Of a stretch of 64,000 nucleotides of DNA, positions 16,433-25,215 are shown one piece after another. The DNA lies in assembly GCA_035550515.1 (NCBI GenBank), contig DASZOZ010000047.1, positions 1-64,000 on the forward strand, given 5' to 3'. The translations under genes and the position numbers were made by a program. The stretch comes from DATARH01 sp035550515. Its GTDB lineage: Bacteria; Pseudomonadota; Alphaproteobacteria; ATCC43930; CGMCC-115725. Position 1 is the stretch's first letter. Every line of letters starts with the position of its first letter. Below the pieces are notes generated by a model, which ran no database searches, was not told where the DNA came from, and saw only the letters and a list, made by a program, of their open reading frames with translations.

Positions 16433-17186
16433 CGGCGGGGGGCCTGACGGGCCAGACGGCCGGGGGCGCAACGTCATCGTCACAGGCGGCAGCCGCGGCC
16501 TCGGCCTCGGCGCCGCGCTCAAGCTGCGCGACGCCGGCTACCGGGTCATCGCCGTGGCGCGGCAAGAAAGTCCGGACATCGCCCGAACACGGAACGACCC
16601 CGTGCCGCTCGCTTTCTGGCCGTGCGATCTGGGCGAGATCGCGGCAATCCCCGACCTCGTCAAGGGGATTCGCAAGGAGTTCGGCCCGATCTACGGCCTG
16701 ATCAACAATGCCGCGATCGGCACGAGCGGCGTGCTGGCGACGCTGCGCGTCGCCGATATCGAGCGGACCGTGCAGCTCAATACCGTGTCGCCGATGGTCC
16801 TCACCAAGCATGTCGTGCGCGCGATGATGGCCGATCGCGGCGGCGGCCGGATCGTCAACATGTCGTCGATCGTCAGCACTACCGGGTTCAGCGGGCTTTC
16901 GGTGTACGGCGCGACCAAGGCGGCCATGGTCGGGTTCACCAAGTCGCTGGCGCGCGAGCTCGGCCCGCTCGGGGTCACCGTCAATGCGGTTGCGCCGGGC
17001 TTTGTCGATACGCGCATGACCGACGGGCTGGAGGATGCGCAGCGTGCGCAGATCGTGCGCCGCAGCCCGCTGCACCGGCTGGCGGAGATCGACGATGTCG
17101 CCGCGGCCGTCGCCTTCCTGATGAGCGACACGGCGCGCAACATCACCGGCACCGTCCTGACCGTCGACGCCGGCAGCACCGCATAG
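16425..17186 (+). CDS. Short-chain dehydrogenase/reductase (FabG-like)
   Basis: A 253-residue classical SDR. The cofactor loop is TGGSRGLGLG (residues 20-29), NNAAIG is at 94-99, the catalytic serine about Ser148, and Tyr161/Lys165 lie in VYGATK. The C-terminal NITGTVLTVDAGSTA resembles FabG-type 3-oxoacyl-ACP reductases. It is third in the carrier-protein operon and overlaps the ligase stop by 8 bp. It probably reduces a keto group on the carrier-bound intermediate. Confidence 0.85.
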   Translation: MSSGGGPDGPDGRGRNVIVTGGSRGLGLGAALKLRDAGYRVIAVARQESPDIARTRNDPVPLAFWPCDLGEIAAIPDLVKGIRKEFGPIYGLINNAAIGTSGVLATLRVADIERTVQLNTVSPMVLTKHVVRAMMADRGGGRIVNMSSIVSTTGFSGLSVYGATKAAMVGFTKSLARELGPLGVTVNAVAPGFVDTRMTDGLEDAQRAQIVRRSPLHRLAEIDDVAAAVAFLMSDTARNITGTVLTVDAGSTA

Positions 17187-17198
17187 AACCCCGTCCGG

Positions 17199-17633
17199 TC
17201 ACGCCCCGCTCTGGCCGCCCCTCTCGCCGAAAGCCGGCACGGGGGCGCTGAACCCGCGCAACACGAGATAACCCCCGAGCAGCACCGGGATGGCGGCGTA
17301 GAGGTAATAGAAATCGGCCAGGCGCGCCGTCTCGAACACATCCCCCATTACCTCGGGCGGCAGGAACATGTTCATCACGCCGCGGACCAGGATCGCCCAG
17401 CCGGTCAGGGTCACGACGAGCGGCCAGAAACCTCGGGTCCAGATGTTGTGGATCAGCACAACGCCTCCGCCAAAAGCGGTCCGGATGACGCCGAGCAGGA
17501 TGAGGGAGGAGCGGTCCCGTCCCAGGTGATCAAACGCGGCGAGGATCGTCGGCTTGTCGGCGAGCATCGCCACGGCGACGACCAGGGCCGCGACCCCGAT
17601 GAGCCGGCTCAGATAGATCGTCACCGCAGGCAT
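17199..17633 (-). CDS. Small integral membrane protein, unknown function
   Basis: A 144-residue protein with four hydrophobic segments: about residues 8-25, 44-62, 68-92 and 107-127. Short charged loops separate them (NIWTRGF, ETARLADF). The C-terminus is polar and Gly/Ala-rich. I recognise no family. It is convergent with the SDR gene and has an upstream gap of 55 bp from the HPF-like gene. Confidence 0.6.
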   Translation of the reverse strand: MPAVTIYLSRLIGVAALVVAVAMLADKPTILAAFDHLGRDRSSLILLGVIRTAFGGGVVLIHNIWTRGFWPLVVTLTGWAILVRGVMNMFLPPEVMGDVFETARLADFYYLYAAIPVLLGGYLVLRGFSAPVPAFGERGGQSGA

Positions 17634-17688
17634 GCGTTGTCCCCCGTCGCCACTGCCACGACGAGTCTACCACGCCGTCGCGCGCCGC

Positions 17689-18048
17689 TTACGGGGCTGC
17701 CGGCAAGGTATGGGTCTTGACGTCACCGCGTCGCCGCTCGGCGTGGCGGTCCAGCCGGCGGCGGGCGGCGTCGAACGCGGCCCGCACGGCGACGAAAACA
17801 TCGTCATGCGTGTGAAATTCGTCAGCCCCGCGGCCGATCGTCAGCACCCTCCCGGGCATGCTCAACTCGATGCAGAGATGGGCGACCCGCCCCGCGCGCT
17901 GGGGCCGATGCCGGCCCTCGACGATCACGCGGCATCCGGTGAGCCGGTCGTAAACGCGCTCCAGGTTGGCGGCGCGCTCGCGAATCTGTTGTTCCACCGC
18001 CACTGACGGCGGCAGGTCGCGAAAGGTGATTTGCAGCGGGACAGTCAT
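17689..18048 (-). CDS. HPF/RaiA-like ribosome-associated protein
   Basis: A 119-residue protein with the beta-alpha-beta-beta-beta-alpha pattern of the ribosomal S30AE/HPF family. Its segments are LQITFRDLPPSVAVEQQIRERAANLERVYDRLTGCRVIVEGRHR, then a central strand set and DDVFVAVRAAFDAARRRLDRHAER. Short HPF or YfiA-like proteins bind the 30S decoding centre in stationary phase. It lacks the C-terminal dimerisation domain of long HPF. The start at 18048 is where the family fold begins. Confidence 0.72.
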   Translation of the reverse strand: MTVPLQITFRDLPPSVAVEQQIRERAANLERVYDRLTGCRVIVEGRHRPQRAGRVAHLCIELSMPGRVLTIGRGADEFHTHDDVFVAVRAAFDAARRRLDRHAERRRGDVKTHTLPAAP

Positions 18049-18191
18049 CGGCGCCTCCAGGGAAAGGGGAACGACGCAGCAGACGGCCCTTTGCATATCG
18101 GCGCGGGAAGCCCGTGGCGCAACCCCGCCTTTGGGCGCAAACTGCCCGGCAATAACAATGAATGTGCAGCTTTGTCGCAGGGAGGCTCCTC

Positions 18192-19304
18192 ATGCCCGAC
18201 TACAAGCTGATCTCCGCCGATTCCCATGTCAGCGAGCCGCCCGACCTGTGGGTGACGCGGGTCGACAGGAAATACCGCGACCGCGCGCCCCGCCTGGTGA
18301 CCGACCTGCCGGGCAAGGAGGGCGCCTATTTCCTTTATGAAGGTCACGCGCCGCACCCGATCGGGATTGGGCTCGGCGCCGGCAAGAGTCCCGAGGAGCT
18401 GAAGGAGTTCCTGACCCGGGCGACCTATGCCGATGCCCGGCCCGGCGGCTGGGACCCGGCCGAGCGGATCAAGGACAACGCGGTCGACGGCGTCGAGGCC
18501 GACGTGCTGTACACTACGCTCGGCTTCCGCATCTTCTGGCTCAGCGATGCCGGGCTGCAGGAGGACTGCTTCCGCGTCTACAACGACTGGCTTGCCGAAT
18601 TCGTCGGCTACGCGCCGGACAAGATGGCCGGGCTGGCGATGATCTCGCTCTACGACCCGAAAGCCGGCGCCCGCGAGCTGGAGCGCTGTGCCAAGATGGG
18701 ACTCAGGGGTGCGATGATCTGGTGCTCGCCGCCGCTGGACCGGCCCTATAGCGCCGCCGCGTACGACCCGTTCTGGGCCGCGGCGCAAGAGATGAAGATG
18801 CCGGTCTCGCTGCATGCGATCACCGGCATGGGCGTCGAGAGCCAATGGAACTGGGGCGAGCGCTATATGCGCACCACGGTGCTCGGCTACGAGGTCGAGA
18901 AGACCTTCAGCGTGCTGATCTTCTCCGGCGTGCTCGACCGGTTTCCGCGGCTGCAGATCGTCTCGGCGGAAAACAATATCGGCTGGCTGCCCTATTACCT
19001 CCAGCGCATGGACCGCGTCGCCGAGCGGTCGCGCGCCTCGCACGGCTTCACCCAGAAGCTGAAGCCGAGCGAGTATTTCCGGCGGCAGATGTGGGCGACC
19101 TATATCGACGATTTTGTCGGCGTCGCGAGCCGCGCGTTTGTCGGCGTCGATCGGATCATGTGGTCGAGCGACTACCCGCACCAGGCGTCGTCGTGGCCGC
19201 ACTCGCAGGAGGTCGTCGCGCGCGACTTCAAGTCCGCCAGCGCCGAGGACCGCTTCAAGATCACCCGCGGCAACGTCGCCAAACTTTACGGGTTCGCAAT
19301 CTGA
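18192..19304 (+). CDS. Amidohydrolase-family metal-dependent hydrolase (amidohydrolase_2)
   Basis: A 370-residue TIM-barrel protein of the amidohydrolase_2 group (ACMSD/LigW-like). Metal-binding elements are ISADSHVSEPP (D-x-H at the N-terminus), SLHAITG (His) and MWSSDYPHQ (Asp near the C-terminus). Members often hydrolyse or decarboxylate aromatic or cyclic carboxylates. The substrate here is unknown. A GGAGG site precedes the ATG. The FATP-like ligase gene follows 21 bp after its stop, and a second related amidohydrolase lies 2 kb further on the opposite strand. Confidence 0.8.
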   Translation: MPDYKLISADSHVSEPPDLWVTRVDRKYRDRAPRLVTDLPGKEGAYFLYEGHAPHPIGIGLGAGKSPEELKEFLTRATYADARPGGWDPAERIKDNAVDGVEADVLYTTLGFRIFWLSDAGLQEDCFRVYNDWLAEFVGYAPDKMAGLAMISLYDPKAGARELERCAKMGLRGAMIWCSPPLDRPYSAAAYDPFWAAAQEMKMPVSLHAITGMGVESQWNWGERYMRTTVLGYEVEKTFSVLIFSGVLDRFPRLQIVSAENNIGWLPYYLQRMDRVAERSRASHGFTQKLKPSEYFRRQMWATYIDDFVGVASRAFVGVDRIMWSSDYPHQASSWPHSQEVVARDFKSASAEDRFKITRGNVAKLYGFAI

Positions 19305-19325
19305 CGGCCATACCTTCTCCGGGTG

Positions 19326-21110
19326 ATGCCGGGGACCCTGTCGGAAATCGATCGCAGCGCCGCCGCCCAATCGTGGCGGCGGGCGCTCGAGCTGACCGCG
19401 CCGATCGGGCAGGACCCTCGGCTGACCTTTCCCGTCGTGATCGACCGGCTGGCGGAGCGGTTCGGCGCCGCGCCGGCGCTGCTGTCGGACGGCCGGACCT
19501 TGAGCTATGCCGGCCTGGCCGAGCGTGCGCGGCACTATGCCCGCTGGGCGCTTGGCCAAGGCGTGAAGCCGGGCGACGTGGTTTGCTTGGTGATGCGCAA
19601 CTGCCCGGACTACCTCGCGATCTGGCTCGGCATTACCCGCGTCGGCGGGGTGGTCGCGCTGATCAACACCAACCTTGTCGGCGACGCGCTGCGCCACGCG
19701 CTGTCCATTGTGCGGCCGAGCCAGGTGATCGTCGCGGCGTCCCTCGCCGATGCGGTCGCGAGCCTCGCGCCGCGGCTTGGGATCCCGGCGCAAATCTGGG
19801 CCCATGGAGGCGACGCGCATGGCTGGCCGCGCGTCGATACCCCGTCCTCCGATCCCGGCACCGTCGAGTGCCCGGCCCCGACACTGCACGACCGTGCGCT
19901 CTACATCTATACATCGGGGACGACCGGCCTGCCCAAAGCCGCCAGCGTCAGCCACCATCGCCTGATGCAATGGACCCACTGGTTCGCCGGGCTGGTCGGT
20001 GCGGCGCCGGACGACCGCATGTACAACTGCCTGCCGATGTATCACAGCGTCGGCGGGGTGGTGGCGACCGGGGCCGTGCTGGTCGGCGGCGGCTCGGTCG
20101 TGCTGCGCGAACGCTTTTCGGCGAGCCGCTTTTGGGACGATATCGCGCGCTGGGACTGCACCCTGTTCCAGTATATCGGCGAGTTGTGCCGCTATCTGGC
20201 GACCGCGCCAGCCCATCCCGACGAGACCCGGCACCGCCTGCGGCTCGCCTGCGGCAACGGGCTGCGCGGCGATGTCTGGCAGGGGTTTCGCGAGCGGTTC
20301 AACATACCGAGAATCCTCGAATTTTATGCGGCGACCGAAGGCAGCTTCTCGCTCTATAATTGCGAGGGAAAGCCGGGCGCGATCGGCCGCGTTCCGTCCT
20401 ATCTCGCGCACCGGTTCCCGGTGGCGCTGGTCAAATTCGACACCGATGCCGGCGAGGCGGTGCGCGGTCCGGACGGCCTGTGCATCCGCTGCGGCGCCGA
20501 CGAAGTCGGCGAAGCGATCGGCCGCCTGTCGGCCGGCGGCGCCGATGCGGGCGGACATTTCGAGGGCTACACGGACGCCGCCGCTGCGGAGCGCAAAATC
20601 CTGCGCGATGTCTTCGCCCAAGGCGACGCCTGGTATCGCACCGGCGACCTGATGCGCAAGGACCGCGCCGGATATTTCTATTTTGTCGACCGCATCGGCG
20701 ACACCTTCCGCTGGAAGGGCGAAAACATCTCGACGACCGAAGTCGAAGAGGTCGTTGCGGCGGCGCCTCATGTCGCCGCGGCGGCGGTTTACGGCGTCGC
20801 CGTGCCCGGCGCGGAGGGACGGGCCGGCATGGCGTCGATCGTGCCCGACGGCGAACTCGATCTTCCCGCCCTCGTCGACCATTTCGCGGCGTGCCTGCCG
20901 GAATACGCGCGCCCGCTGTTTCTGCGCCTCTGCCCGCGGATCGCCGCCACCGGCACCTTCAAGCCGCAAAAGCGGGCCCTGGCGCGCGAGGGTTTCGACC
21001 CTGCCGCGATCCGCGACCCGCTGTTCGTCTGGGACCGCTCAAGAAGCCGCTTCATGCCGCTCGATGCGCAAGGCTTTGCCGCCATCGAACAGGGCGACAT
21101 GCGGCTCTGA
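19326..21110 (+). CDS. Long-chain acyl-CoA synthetase of the fatty-acid transport protein (FATP) type
   Basis: A 594-residue ANL ligase. It has YIYTSGTTGLPKAASVSHHR (ATP/AMP loop), FYAATEGSFSLYN, YRTGDLMRKDRAGYFYFVDRIGDTFRWKGENISTTEVEEVV and the closing GTFKPQKRALAREGFDP. The order and wording (TGDL...FxDRxGDTFRWKGENVxT) are characteristic of FATP/very-long-chain or bile-acid CoA ligases. It would activate a lipophilic carboxylic acid as a CoA thioester for the acyl-CoA dehydrogenases encoded nearby. A GTG 3 bp upstream is an alternative start. Confidence 0.85.
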   Translation: MPGTLSEIDRSAAAQSWRRALELTAPIGQDPRLTFPVVIDRLAERFGAAPALLSDGRTLSYAGLAERARHYARWALGQGVKPGDVVCLVMRNCPDYLAIWLGITRVGGVVALINTNLVGDALRHALSIVRPSQVIVAASLADAVASLAPRLGIPAQIWAHGGDAHGWPRVDTPSSDPGTVECPAPTLHDRALYIYTSGTTGLPKAASVSHHRLMQWTHWFAGLVGAAPDDRMYNCLPMYHSVGGVVATGAVLVGGGSVVLRERFSASRFWDDIARWDCTLFQYIGELCRYLATAPAHPDETRHRLRLACGNGLRGDVWQGFRERFNIPRILEFYAATEGSFSLYNCEGKPGAIGRVPSYLAHRFPVALVKFDTDAGEAVRGPDGLCIRCGADEVGEAIGRLSAGGADAGGHFEGYTDAAAAERKILRDVFAQGDAWYRTGDLMRKDRAGYFYFVDRIGDTFRWKGENISTTEVEEVVAAAPHVAAAAVYGVAVPGAEGRAGMASIVPDGELDLPALVDHFAACLPEYARPLFLRLCPRIAATGTFKPQKRALAREGFDPAAIRDPLFVWDRSRSRFMPLDAQGFAAIEQGDMRL

Positions 21111-21164
21111 CCAAAGCTGTAGGCGCGCCGGCGCGGTCGTCCCGTCGTCGCCCGGCGGGTCGGC

Positions 21165-22340
21165 CTACGCGTCCAGCTTGAAGAACTTCACCGCGTTGCC
21201 GGCCCAGATCTTGTCGCGTTCGACCGTCGGGATGTCCTTGTAGATGTCGTCGATGATCGGGCGCGAGTTCGGCCACTCGTTTTCGATATGGGGGAAATCG
21301 GTGGCGAACATGATGTGGTCGACACCGACATGATGGCGCATCTCGATCGCCGTCCGCTCATATTGCACGGTGAAGTAGATGTTTTCGCGCACATAGGTGG
21401 CAGGCAGTTCTTTCAGCGGCTTGAAGCCGAGCAGGTCCTCGGCCCAGTTCAGGTGCCGCTTGTACCAAAGGTCCATGTGCTCGAGCCAGAACGGCACCCA
21501 GCCGAGCCGGGTTTCCGCAAAGAACACCTTGAGCTTGGGGAAGCGCTCGAACACGCCCGACAACACCAGCTGCGCCATGCCGATAGAGGGCGGCAGGCCG
21601 AAATTGACCAGCCATTCGAGGAACGGCCGGCGCAGCCGCGCCATCACCGCTGGGTCTTCCTTGGGGTATTTCATCGTCGGCTGGCTGGCGCGCGGGCCGG
21701 TGCGGTAGAGCTGGACATGCACCGTCACCGGCATGTCGAGGTCGAGCGCGGCGGCCCAGAACCGGTCGTCCTCCGGCGTGGGATAGCCTTTGCCGCCCGG
21801 CAGCCCGCCCAGCAGCACGCCTTTGAGCCCGAGTTTCTTGCAGTGCTCCATCTCGGCGATCGCATCGTCGACATTGCTGATCGGGATGACGCCCATGCCG
21901 ATCAGCCGGTCGCGCGCGACGGCGCAGTATTCCTCGCCGAGCCAGTCGTTGTAGCCGCGGATGACCGCTTTGTAGACCTCGTCATGCGCGATGTTGCGCC
22001 AGAACACGGGGCCCGCCACCATCGCCGCGAACAGCACCTCGGCGTCCATGCCGTCCTGGTCCTGCTCGCGGACGCGCTGCTCCGGCCCGCCGGTGCCGGC
22101 GGCGTCGGCGACCTTGAGGCCGAACGGCGTCCAGGTGCCTTCGGCGCGGCCGGCGCGCAGGTCGAGGAAATTGGCTTCGAGCAGCGGCTGGCCCTCGATC
22201 ATCAGCGCGTCGCCGCCGTCCGGCAGCTTCACGGTGTGCGGCGCGCGGTCGCGATATCTCTCCGGCACGCGATGCAGCCAGCGCTCCGGCGGCACTTCGA
22301 GATGCCCGTCCGCCGACATCAATCTGTATTGCCGCGCCAT
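21165..22340 (-). CDS. Amidohydrolase-family metal-dependent hydrolase (second copy type)
   Basis: A 391-residue amidohydrolase_2 protein, related to but clearly distinct from the one at 18192. Metal-binding features are LMSADGHLEVPPERW, VTVHVQLYR, FFAETRLGWVPFWLEH and FATDFPHIENEWPNSRP. The C-terminus ends with the usual WAGNAVKFFKLDA. A GGAG site lies 6 bp before the ATG. It is transcribed away from the acyl-CoA dehydrogenase gene whose start is 120 bp off. Its substrate is unknown; the neighbourhood suggests a ring or ester-type intermediate leading to a CoA thioester. Confidence 0.8.
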   Translation of the reverse strand: MARQYRLMSADGHLEVPPERWLHRVPERYRDRAPHTVKLPDGGDALMIEGQPLLEANFLDLRAGRAEGTWTPFGLKVADAAGTGGPEQRVREQDQDGMDAEVLFAAMVAGPVFWRNIAHDEVYKAVIRGYNDWLGEEYCAVARDRLIGMGVIPISNVDDAIAEMEHCKKLGLKGVLLGGLPGGKGYPTPEDDRFWAAALDLDMPVTVHVQLYRTGPRASQPTMKYPKEDPAVMARLRRPFLEWLVNFGLPPSIGMAQLVLSGVFERFPKLKVFFAETRLGWVPFWLEHMDLWYKRHLNWAEDLLGFKPLKELPATYVRENIYFTVQYERTAIEMRHHVGVDHIMFATDFPHIENEWPNSRPIIDDIYKDIPTVERDKIWAGNAVKFFKLDA

Positions 22341-22459
22341 CTCACGCTCCGTCGTTATGGCCCGAAGGCTAGCATCCTTGACCCCTTGGTACGAGGGGTC
22401 ATTCCGATGTAGATACGCGTTCCGCGGCGCGCGTCGCGGCCGGGTAGGGAGATGAGACC

Positions 22460-23668
22460 ATGGACCTTCGCTTCAGCGCCGAGGAACTGGCGTTCCGCGA
22501 CGAGCTGCGCGCCTTTATCCGCGACAACCTGCCGGCCGACATCCGCGACAAGCTGCGGCTCGGCTACGCGGCGGAGAAGGAAGACACGGTCCGCTGGCAG
22601 CGCATCCTCAACAAACGGAACTGGGCGGCCTATCTGTGGCCGCAGGAATGGGGCGGGCCGGGCTGGACACCGATCCAGCGCATGATCTTCCTGGAAGAGA
22701 ACCAGCTCGCCAACGCGCCCGACATGCAGGTGTTCAACATCACCATGATCGGACCGGTGCTGATCCAGTTCGGCACCGACGAGCAGAAACAGCGCTTTCT
22801 GCCGCGCGCCGCCAATGTCGACGATTGGTGGTGCCAGGGCTTCTCCGAGCCGGGCGCCGGCTCCGACCTCGCGGCGCTCAAGACCGCCGCGAGGCGCGTC
22901 GGCGACGAGTACGTCGTCAACGGCCAGAAGATCTGGACCTCGACCGCGCATATGGCCGATTGGTGCTTCTGCCTGGTGCGCACCGACCCCAACGCGCCCA
23001 AGCGGCAGATGGGCATCTCCTTCCTGCTGATCGACATGAAGACGCCGGGGATCACGGTGCGGCCGATCATCTCGATCGACGGCACGCACCACCTCAACGA
23101 GGTGTTCTTCGACGACGTGCGGGTGCCGGTCTCGATGCGGGTCGGCGAGGAAAACAAGGGCTGGGACGTCGCCAAGTATCTGCTCGGCAACGAGCGCACC
23201 GGCATCGCCCGGATCGGCAGGTCGAAGGAGCGGCTGCAAAGCGCCAAGGACAAGGCGCGCGAGGTCATGCAGAACGGCCGCCCGCTGATCGACGACCCGA
23301 TCTTTCGCCAGCGCCTCGCGCAGTTCGAGGTCGACATCAAGGCGCTCGACATCACCAATCTTCGCGTCATCTCGGCGCATGACAAGAACAAGGGAAGCGG
23401 CCGACCCGACCCGCTCACCTCGGTGCTCAAGATCAAGGGCACCGAACTGCTGCAGTCGACGACCGAGATGGTGATGGATGTTGGCGGGCCGCTGTCCATG
23501 CCGGATTGGGCGGCCGAGCTGCAGGCGCTGTCGAACGAGCCTGAGCTCGGCCCGGCCTGGCCGGCCGAGACCACGCGCAGCTACCTGATGCTGCGCGCCG
23601 CGTCGATTTACGGCGGCACCAACGAGATCATGAAGAACATCGTCTCGAAGGCGGTGCTGGGGCTTTAG
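22460..23668 (+). CDS. Acyl-CoA dehydrogenase, larger catalytic-type subunit
   Basis: A 402-residue flavoprotein. Landmarks are the N-terminal helix domain (DLRFSAEELAFRDELRAFI), WCQGFSEPGAGSDLAALKT (FAD/substrate loop), GQKIWTSTAHMADW, and the C-terminal SIYGGTNEIMKNIVSKAVLGL. The YGGTNEI motif is where many acyl-CoA dehydrogenases bind FAD, and a catalytic base commonly follows this region. A GGGAG site precedes the ATG. It pairs with the shorter dehydrogenase 94 bp downstream, which lacks this motif. Confidence 0.88.
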   Translation: MDLRFSAEELAFRDELRAFIRDNLPADIRDKLRLGYAAEKEDTVRWQRILNKRNWAAYLWPQEWGGPGWTPIQRMIFLEENQLANAPDMQVFNITMIGPVLIQFGTDEQKQRFLPRAANVDDWWCQGFSEPGAGSDLAALKTAARRVGDEYVVNGQKIWTSTAHMADWCFCLVRTDPNAPKRQMGISFLLIDMKTPGITVRPIISIDGTHHLNEVFFDDVRVPVSMRVGEENKGWDVAKYLLGNERTGIARIGRSKERLQSAKDKAREVMQNGRPLIDDPIFRQRLAQFEVDIKALDITNLRVISAHDKNKGSGRPDPLTSVLKIKGTELLQSTTEMVMDVGGPLSMPDWAAELQALSNEPELGPAWPAETTRSYLMLRAASIYGGTNEIMKNIVSKAVLGL

Positions 23669-23688
23669 CACTTTCACAAGGCATCGTC

Positions 23689-23741
23689 ATGGCCGGGCTC
23701 GACCCGGCCATCCAAAGGACCCCCCGGATCAAGTCCGGGGG
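23689..23741. repeat. Paired palindromic intergenic repeat
   Basis: Two perfect hairpins lie back to back: ATGGCCGGG-CTCGA-CCCGGCCAT at 23689-23711 and CCCCCGGA-TCAAG-TCCGGGGG at 23721-23741. This arrangement is like interspersed palindromic elements common between genes in rhizobial and related genomes. It fills most of the 94-bp gap between two acyl-CoA dehydrogenase genes. It could stabilise the upstream transcript or set the ratio of the two products; no regulatory proof is visible. Confidence 0.85.
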
Positions 23742-23762
23742 TGACGATTTAGGGATGGCGAT

Positions 23763-24890
23763 ATGGATTTCGAATTCACCGAAGAGCAGCGTCTGCTGCG
23801 TGAAAGCCTCGACCGGCTGCTGGGCGACAGCTACGCGTTTGCCAAGCGCAAGACCTACCTGGCCGAGCCCGGCGGGTTCAGCCGGGCGATGTGGGCGCAA
23901 TATGCCGAGATGGGCCTGCTCGGCCTGCCGTTCGCCGAGGCCGATGGCGGGTTCGGCGGCGGCGGCATCGAGACCATGGTGGTGATGGAGGCGCTCGGCC
24001 GGGTGATCGCGCTGGAGCCGTATCTGGCGACGGTGGTGCTGGCCGGGACCGCGCTCAAGCTCGCCGGCAGCGCCGCCCAGAAAGCGGCGCTGATCCCGCA
24101 AATCGTCGACGGCAGCCTGCGCCTCGCGGTGGCGCATGGCGAGCGCCAGGCGCGCTACGACCTCAACGACGTGATCACCACCGCGACCAGGAGCGGCTCG
24201 GGATGGCGGCTCGACGGCAGCAAGTCGGTCGTCACGCACGGCGACAGCGCCGACAGGCTCATCGTCAGCGCACGGGTCTCCGGCGAGCGTCACGATGCCG
24301 ACGGCATCGGCCTGTTTCTGGTCGATCCCCAAGCGAGCGGGGTGGCGCGCCGCGCCTATCCGATGCGTGACGGCACGCATGCCGCCGACATCGCCTTGTC
24401 CGGCGTCGACGCCGAGGCGCTCGGCGAGCCGGGGGCGGGGCTGCCGGTGATCGAGCGCGTCGTCGAGGCGGGGATCGCCGCGACCAGCGCGGAAGCGGTC
24501 GGGGCGATGGAAACCATGCTCAACATGACCGTCGAATACATGAAGACGCGCGTCCAGTTCGGCAAGCCGATCGGCGAGAACCAGGCGCTGCAGCATCGCG
24601 CGACGGAGATGATGATCGCGATGGAGCAGGGCCGCTCGCTGGCGATGCTGGCGGCGGTGATGGTCGAGGACGAGAATGCGGCGCAGCGCCGCCACGACCT
24701 CTCGACCACCAAGGTCGGGGTCGGTCAGGCGGCGCGTTTCGTTTCGCAGAATGCGGTGCAACTGCATGGTGGCATCGGCATGACCGACGAATACGCGGTC
24801 GGCCACTACTTCCGCCGCTGCATGGTCATCGAGCACAGCTTCGGCGATACTGCCTACCATCTGGCAAAGCTGGCGGCGCAAATCGCGTGA
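23763..24890 (+). CDS. Acyl-CoA dehydrogenase-like protein, shorter subunit
   Basis: A 375-residue acyl-CoA dehydrogenase fold protein. It has MDFEFTEEQRLLRESLDRLL at the start, GLLGLPFAEADGGFGGGG, MKTRVQFGKPIGENQALQHRATEM and QLHGGIGMTDEYAVGHYFRR near the end. It lacks the YGGTNEI motif of its neighbour at 22460. In steroid and side-chain degradation, such pairs form heterotetramers in which one subunit is not catalytic on its own. I infer that arrangement here. The substrate is unknown. Confidence 0.82.
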   Translation: MDFEFTEEQRLLRESLDRLLGDSYAFAKRKTYLAEPGGFSRAMWAQYAEMGLLGLPFAEADGGFGGGGIETMVVMEALGRVIALEPYLATVVLAGTALKLAGSAAQKAALIPQIVDGSLRLAVAHGERQARYDLNDVITTATRSGSGWRLDGSKSVVTHGDSADRLIVSARVSGERHDADGIGLFLVDPQASGVARRAYPMRDGTHAADIALSGVDAEALGEPGAGLPVIERVVEAGIAATSAEAVGAMETMLNMTVEYMKTRVQFGKPIGENQALQHRATEMMIAMEQGRSLAMLAAVMVEDENAAQRRHDLSTTKVGVGQAARFVSQNAVQLHGGIGMTDEYAVGHYFRRCMVIEHSFGDTAYHLAKLAAQIA

Positions 24891-24951
24891 CCGCCCGGAC
24901 GGGCGAAATTGATGGCGGCCGCCGCCGGTCGGCAACGGCCGCCGTATCGCG

Positions 24952-25215
24952 TCAATTGCTCTTTTGCGCGCCCCAATAGGAATAGGCCCGCGACGTGCCG
25001 CCGCCGGAATGCGTCGTCCCATAGGGACCCGGGTAGTAGTAACCGGGGGTGGCCGGCGCCGCGCCGTATTGCGGGGCGTACCCGTAATAGGGCTGGTTGT
25101 AGGCCGGGTAGTAGGCCGAGGGCGGATAGGTTTGCGCAAGGGCCGCGCCGGTGGTGGCCCCGATGGCGGCCAACGTGGCGCTCAGCGCCACGACGGCAAG
25201 TGATAACCGATACAT
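24952..25215 (-). CDS. Small secreted Tyr/Pro/Gly-rich protein
   Basis: An 87-residue protein with a signal peptide (MYRLSLAVVALSATLAAIGATTGAALA, cleavage after ALA). The mature 60 residues are dominated by Tyr, Pro, Gly and Ala (PAYNQPYYGYAPQYG, TPGYYYPGPYG) and end SYWGAQKSN. No family is recognised. Such low-complexity secreted peptides are frequent in alphaproteobacteria and may be envelope-associated. An AT-rich stretch directly upstream may hold its promoter. Confidence 0.6.
   Translation of the reverse strand: MYRLSLAVVALSATLAAIGATTGAALAQTYPPSAYYPAYNQPYYGYAPQYGAAPATPGYYYPGPYGTTHSGGGTSRAYSYWGAQKSN

Noticed and set aside
18045..20969. A 974-codon open frame on the minus strand
   Set aside because: It lies antisense to the amidohydrolase and FATP-ligase genes, which have clear family motifs. 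Its composition (Arg, Gly, Ala, Asp and His-rich, no motifs) is typical of shadow frames in very GC-rich DNA.
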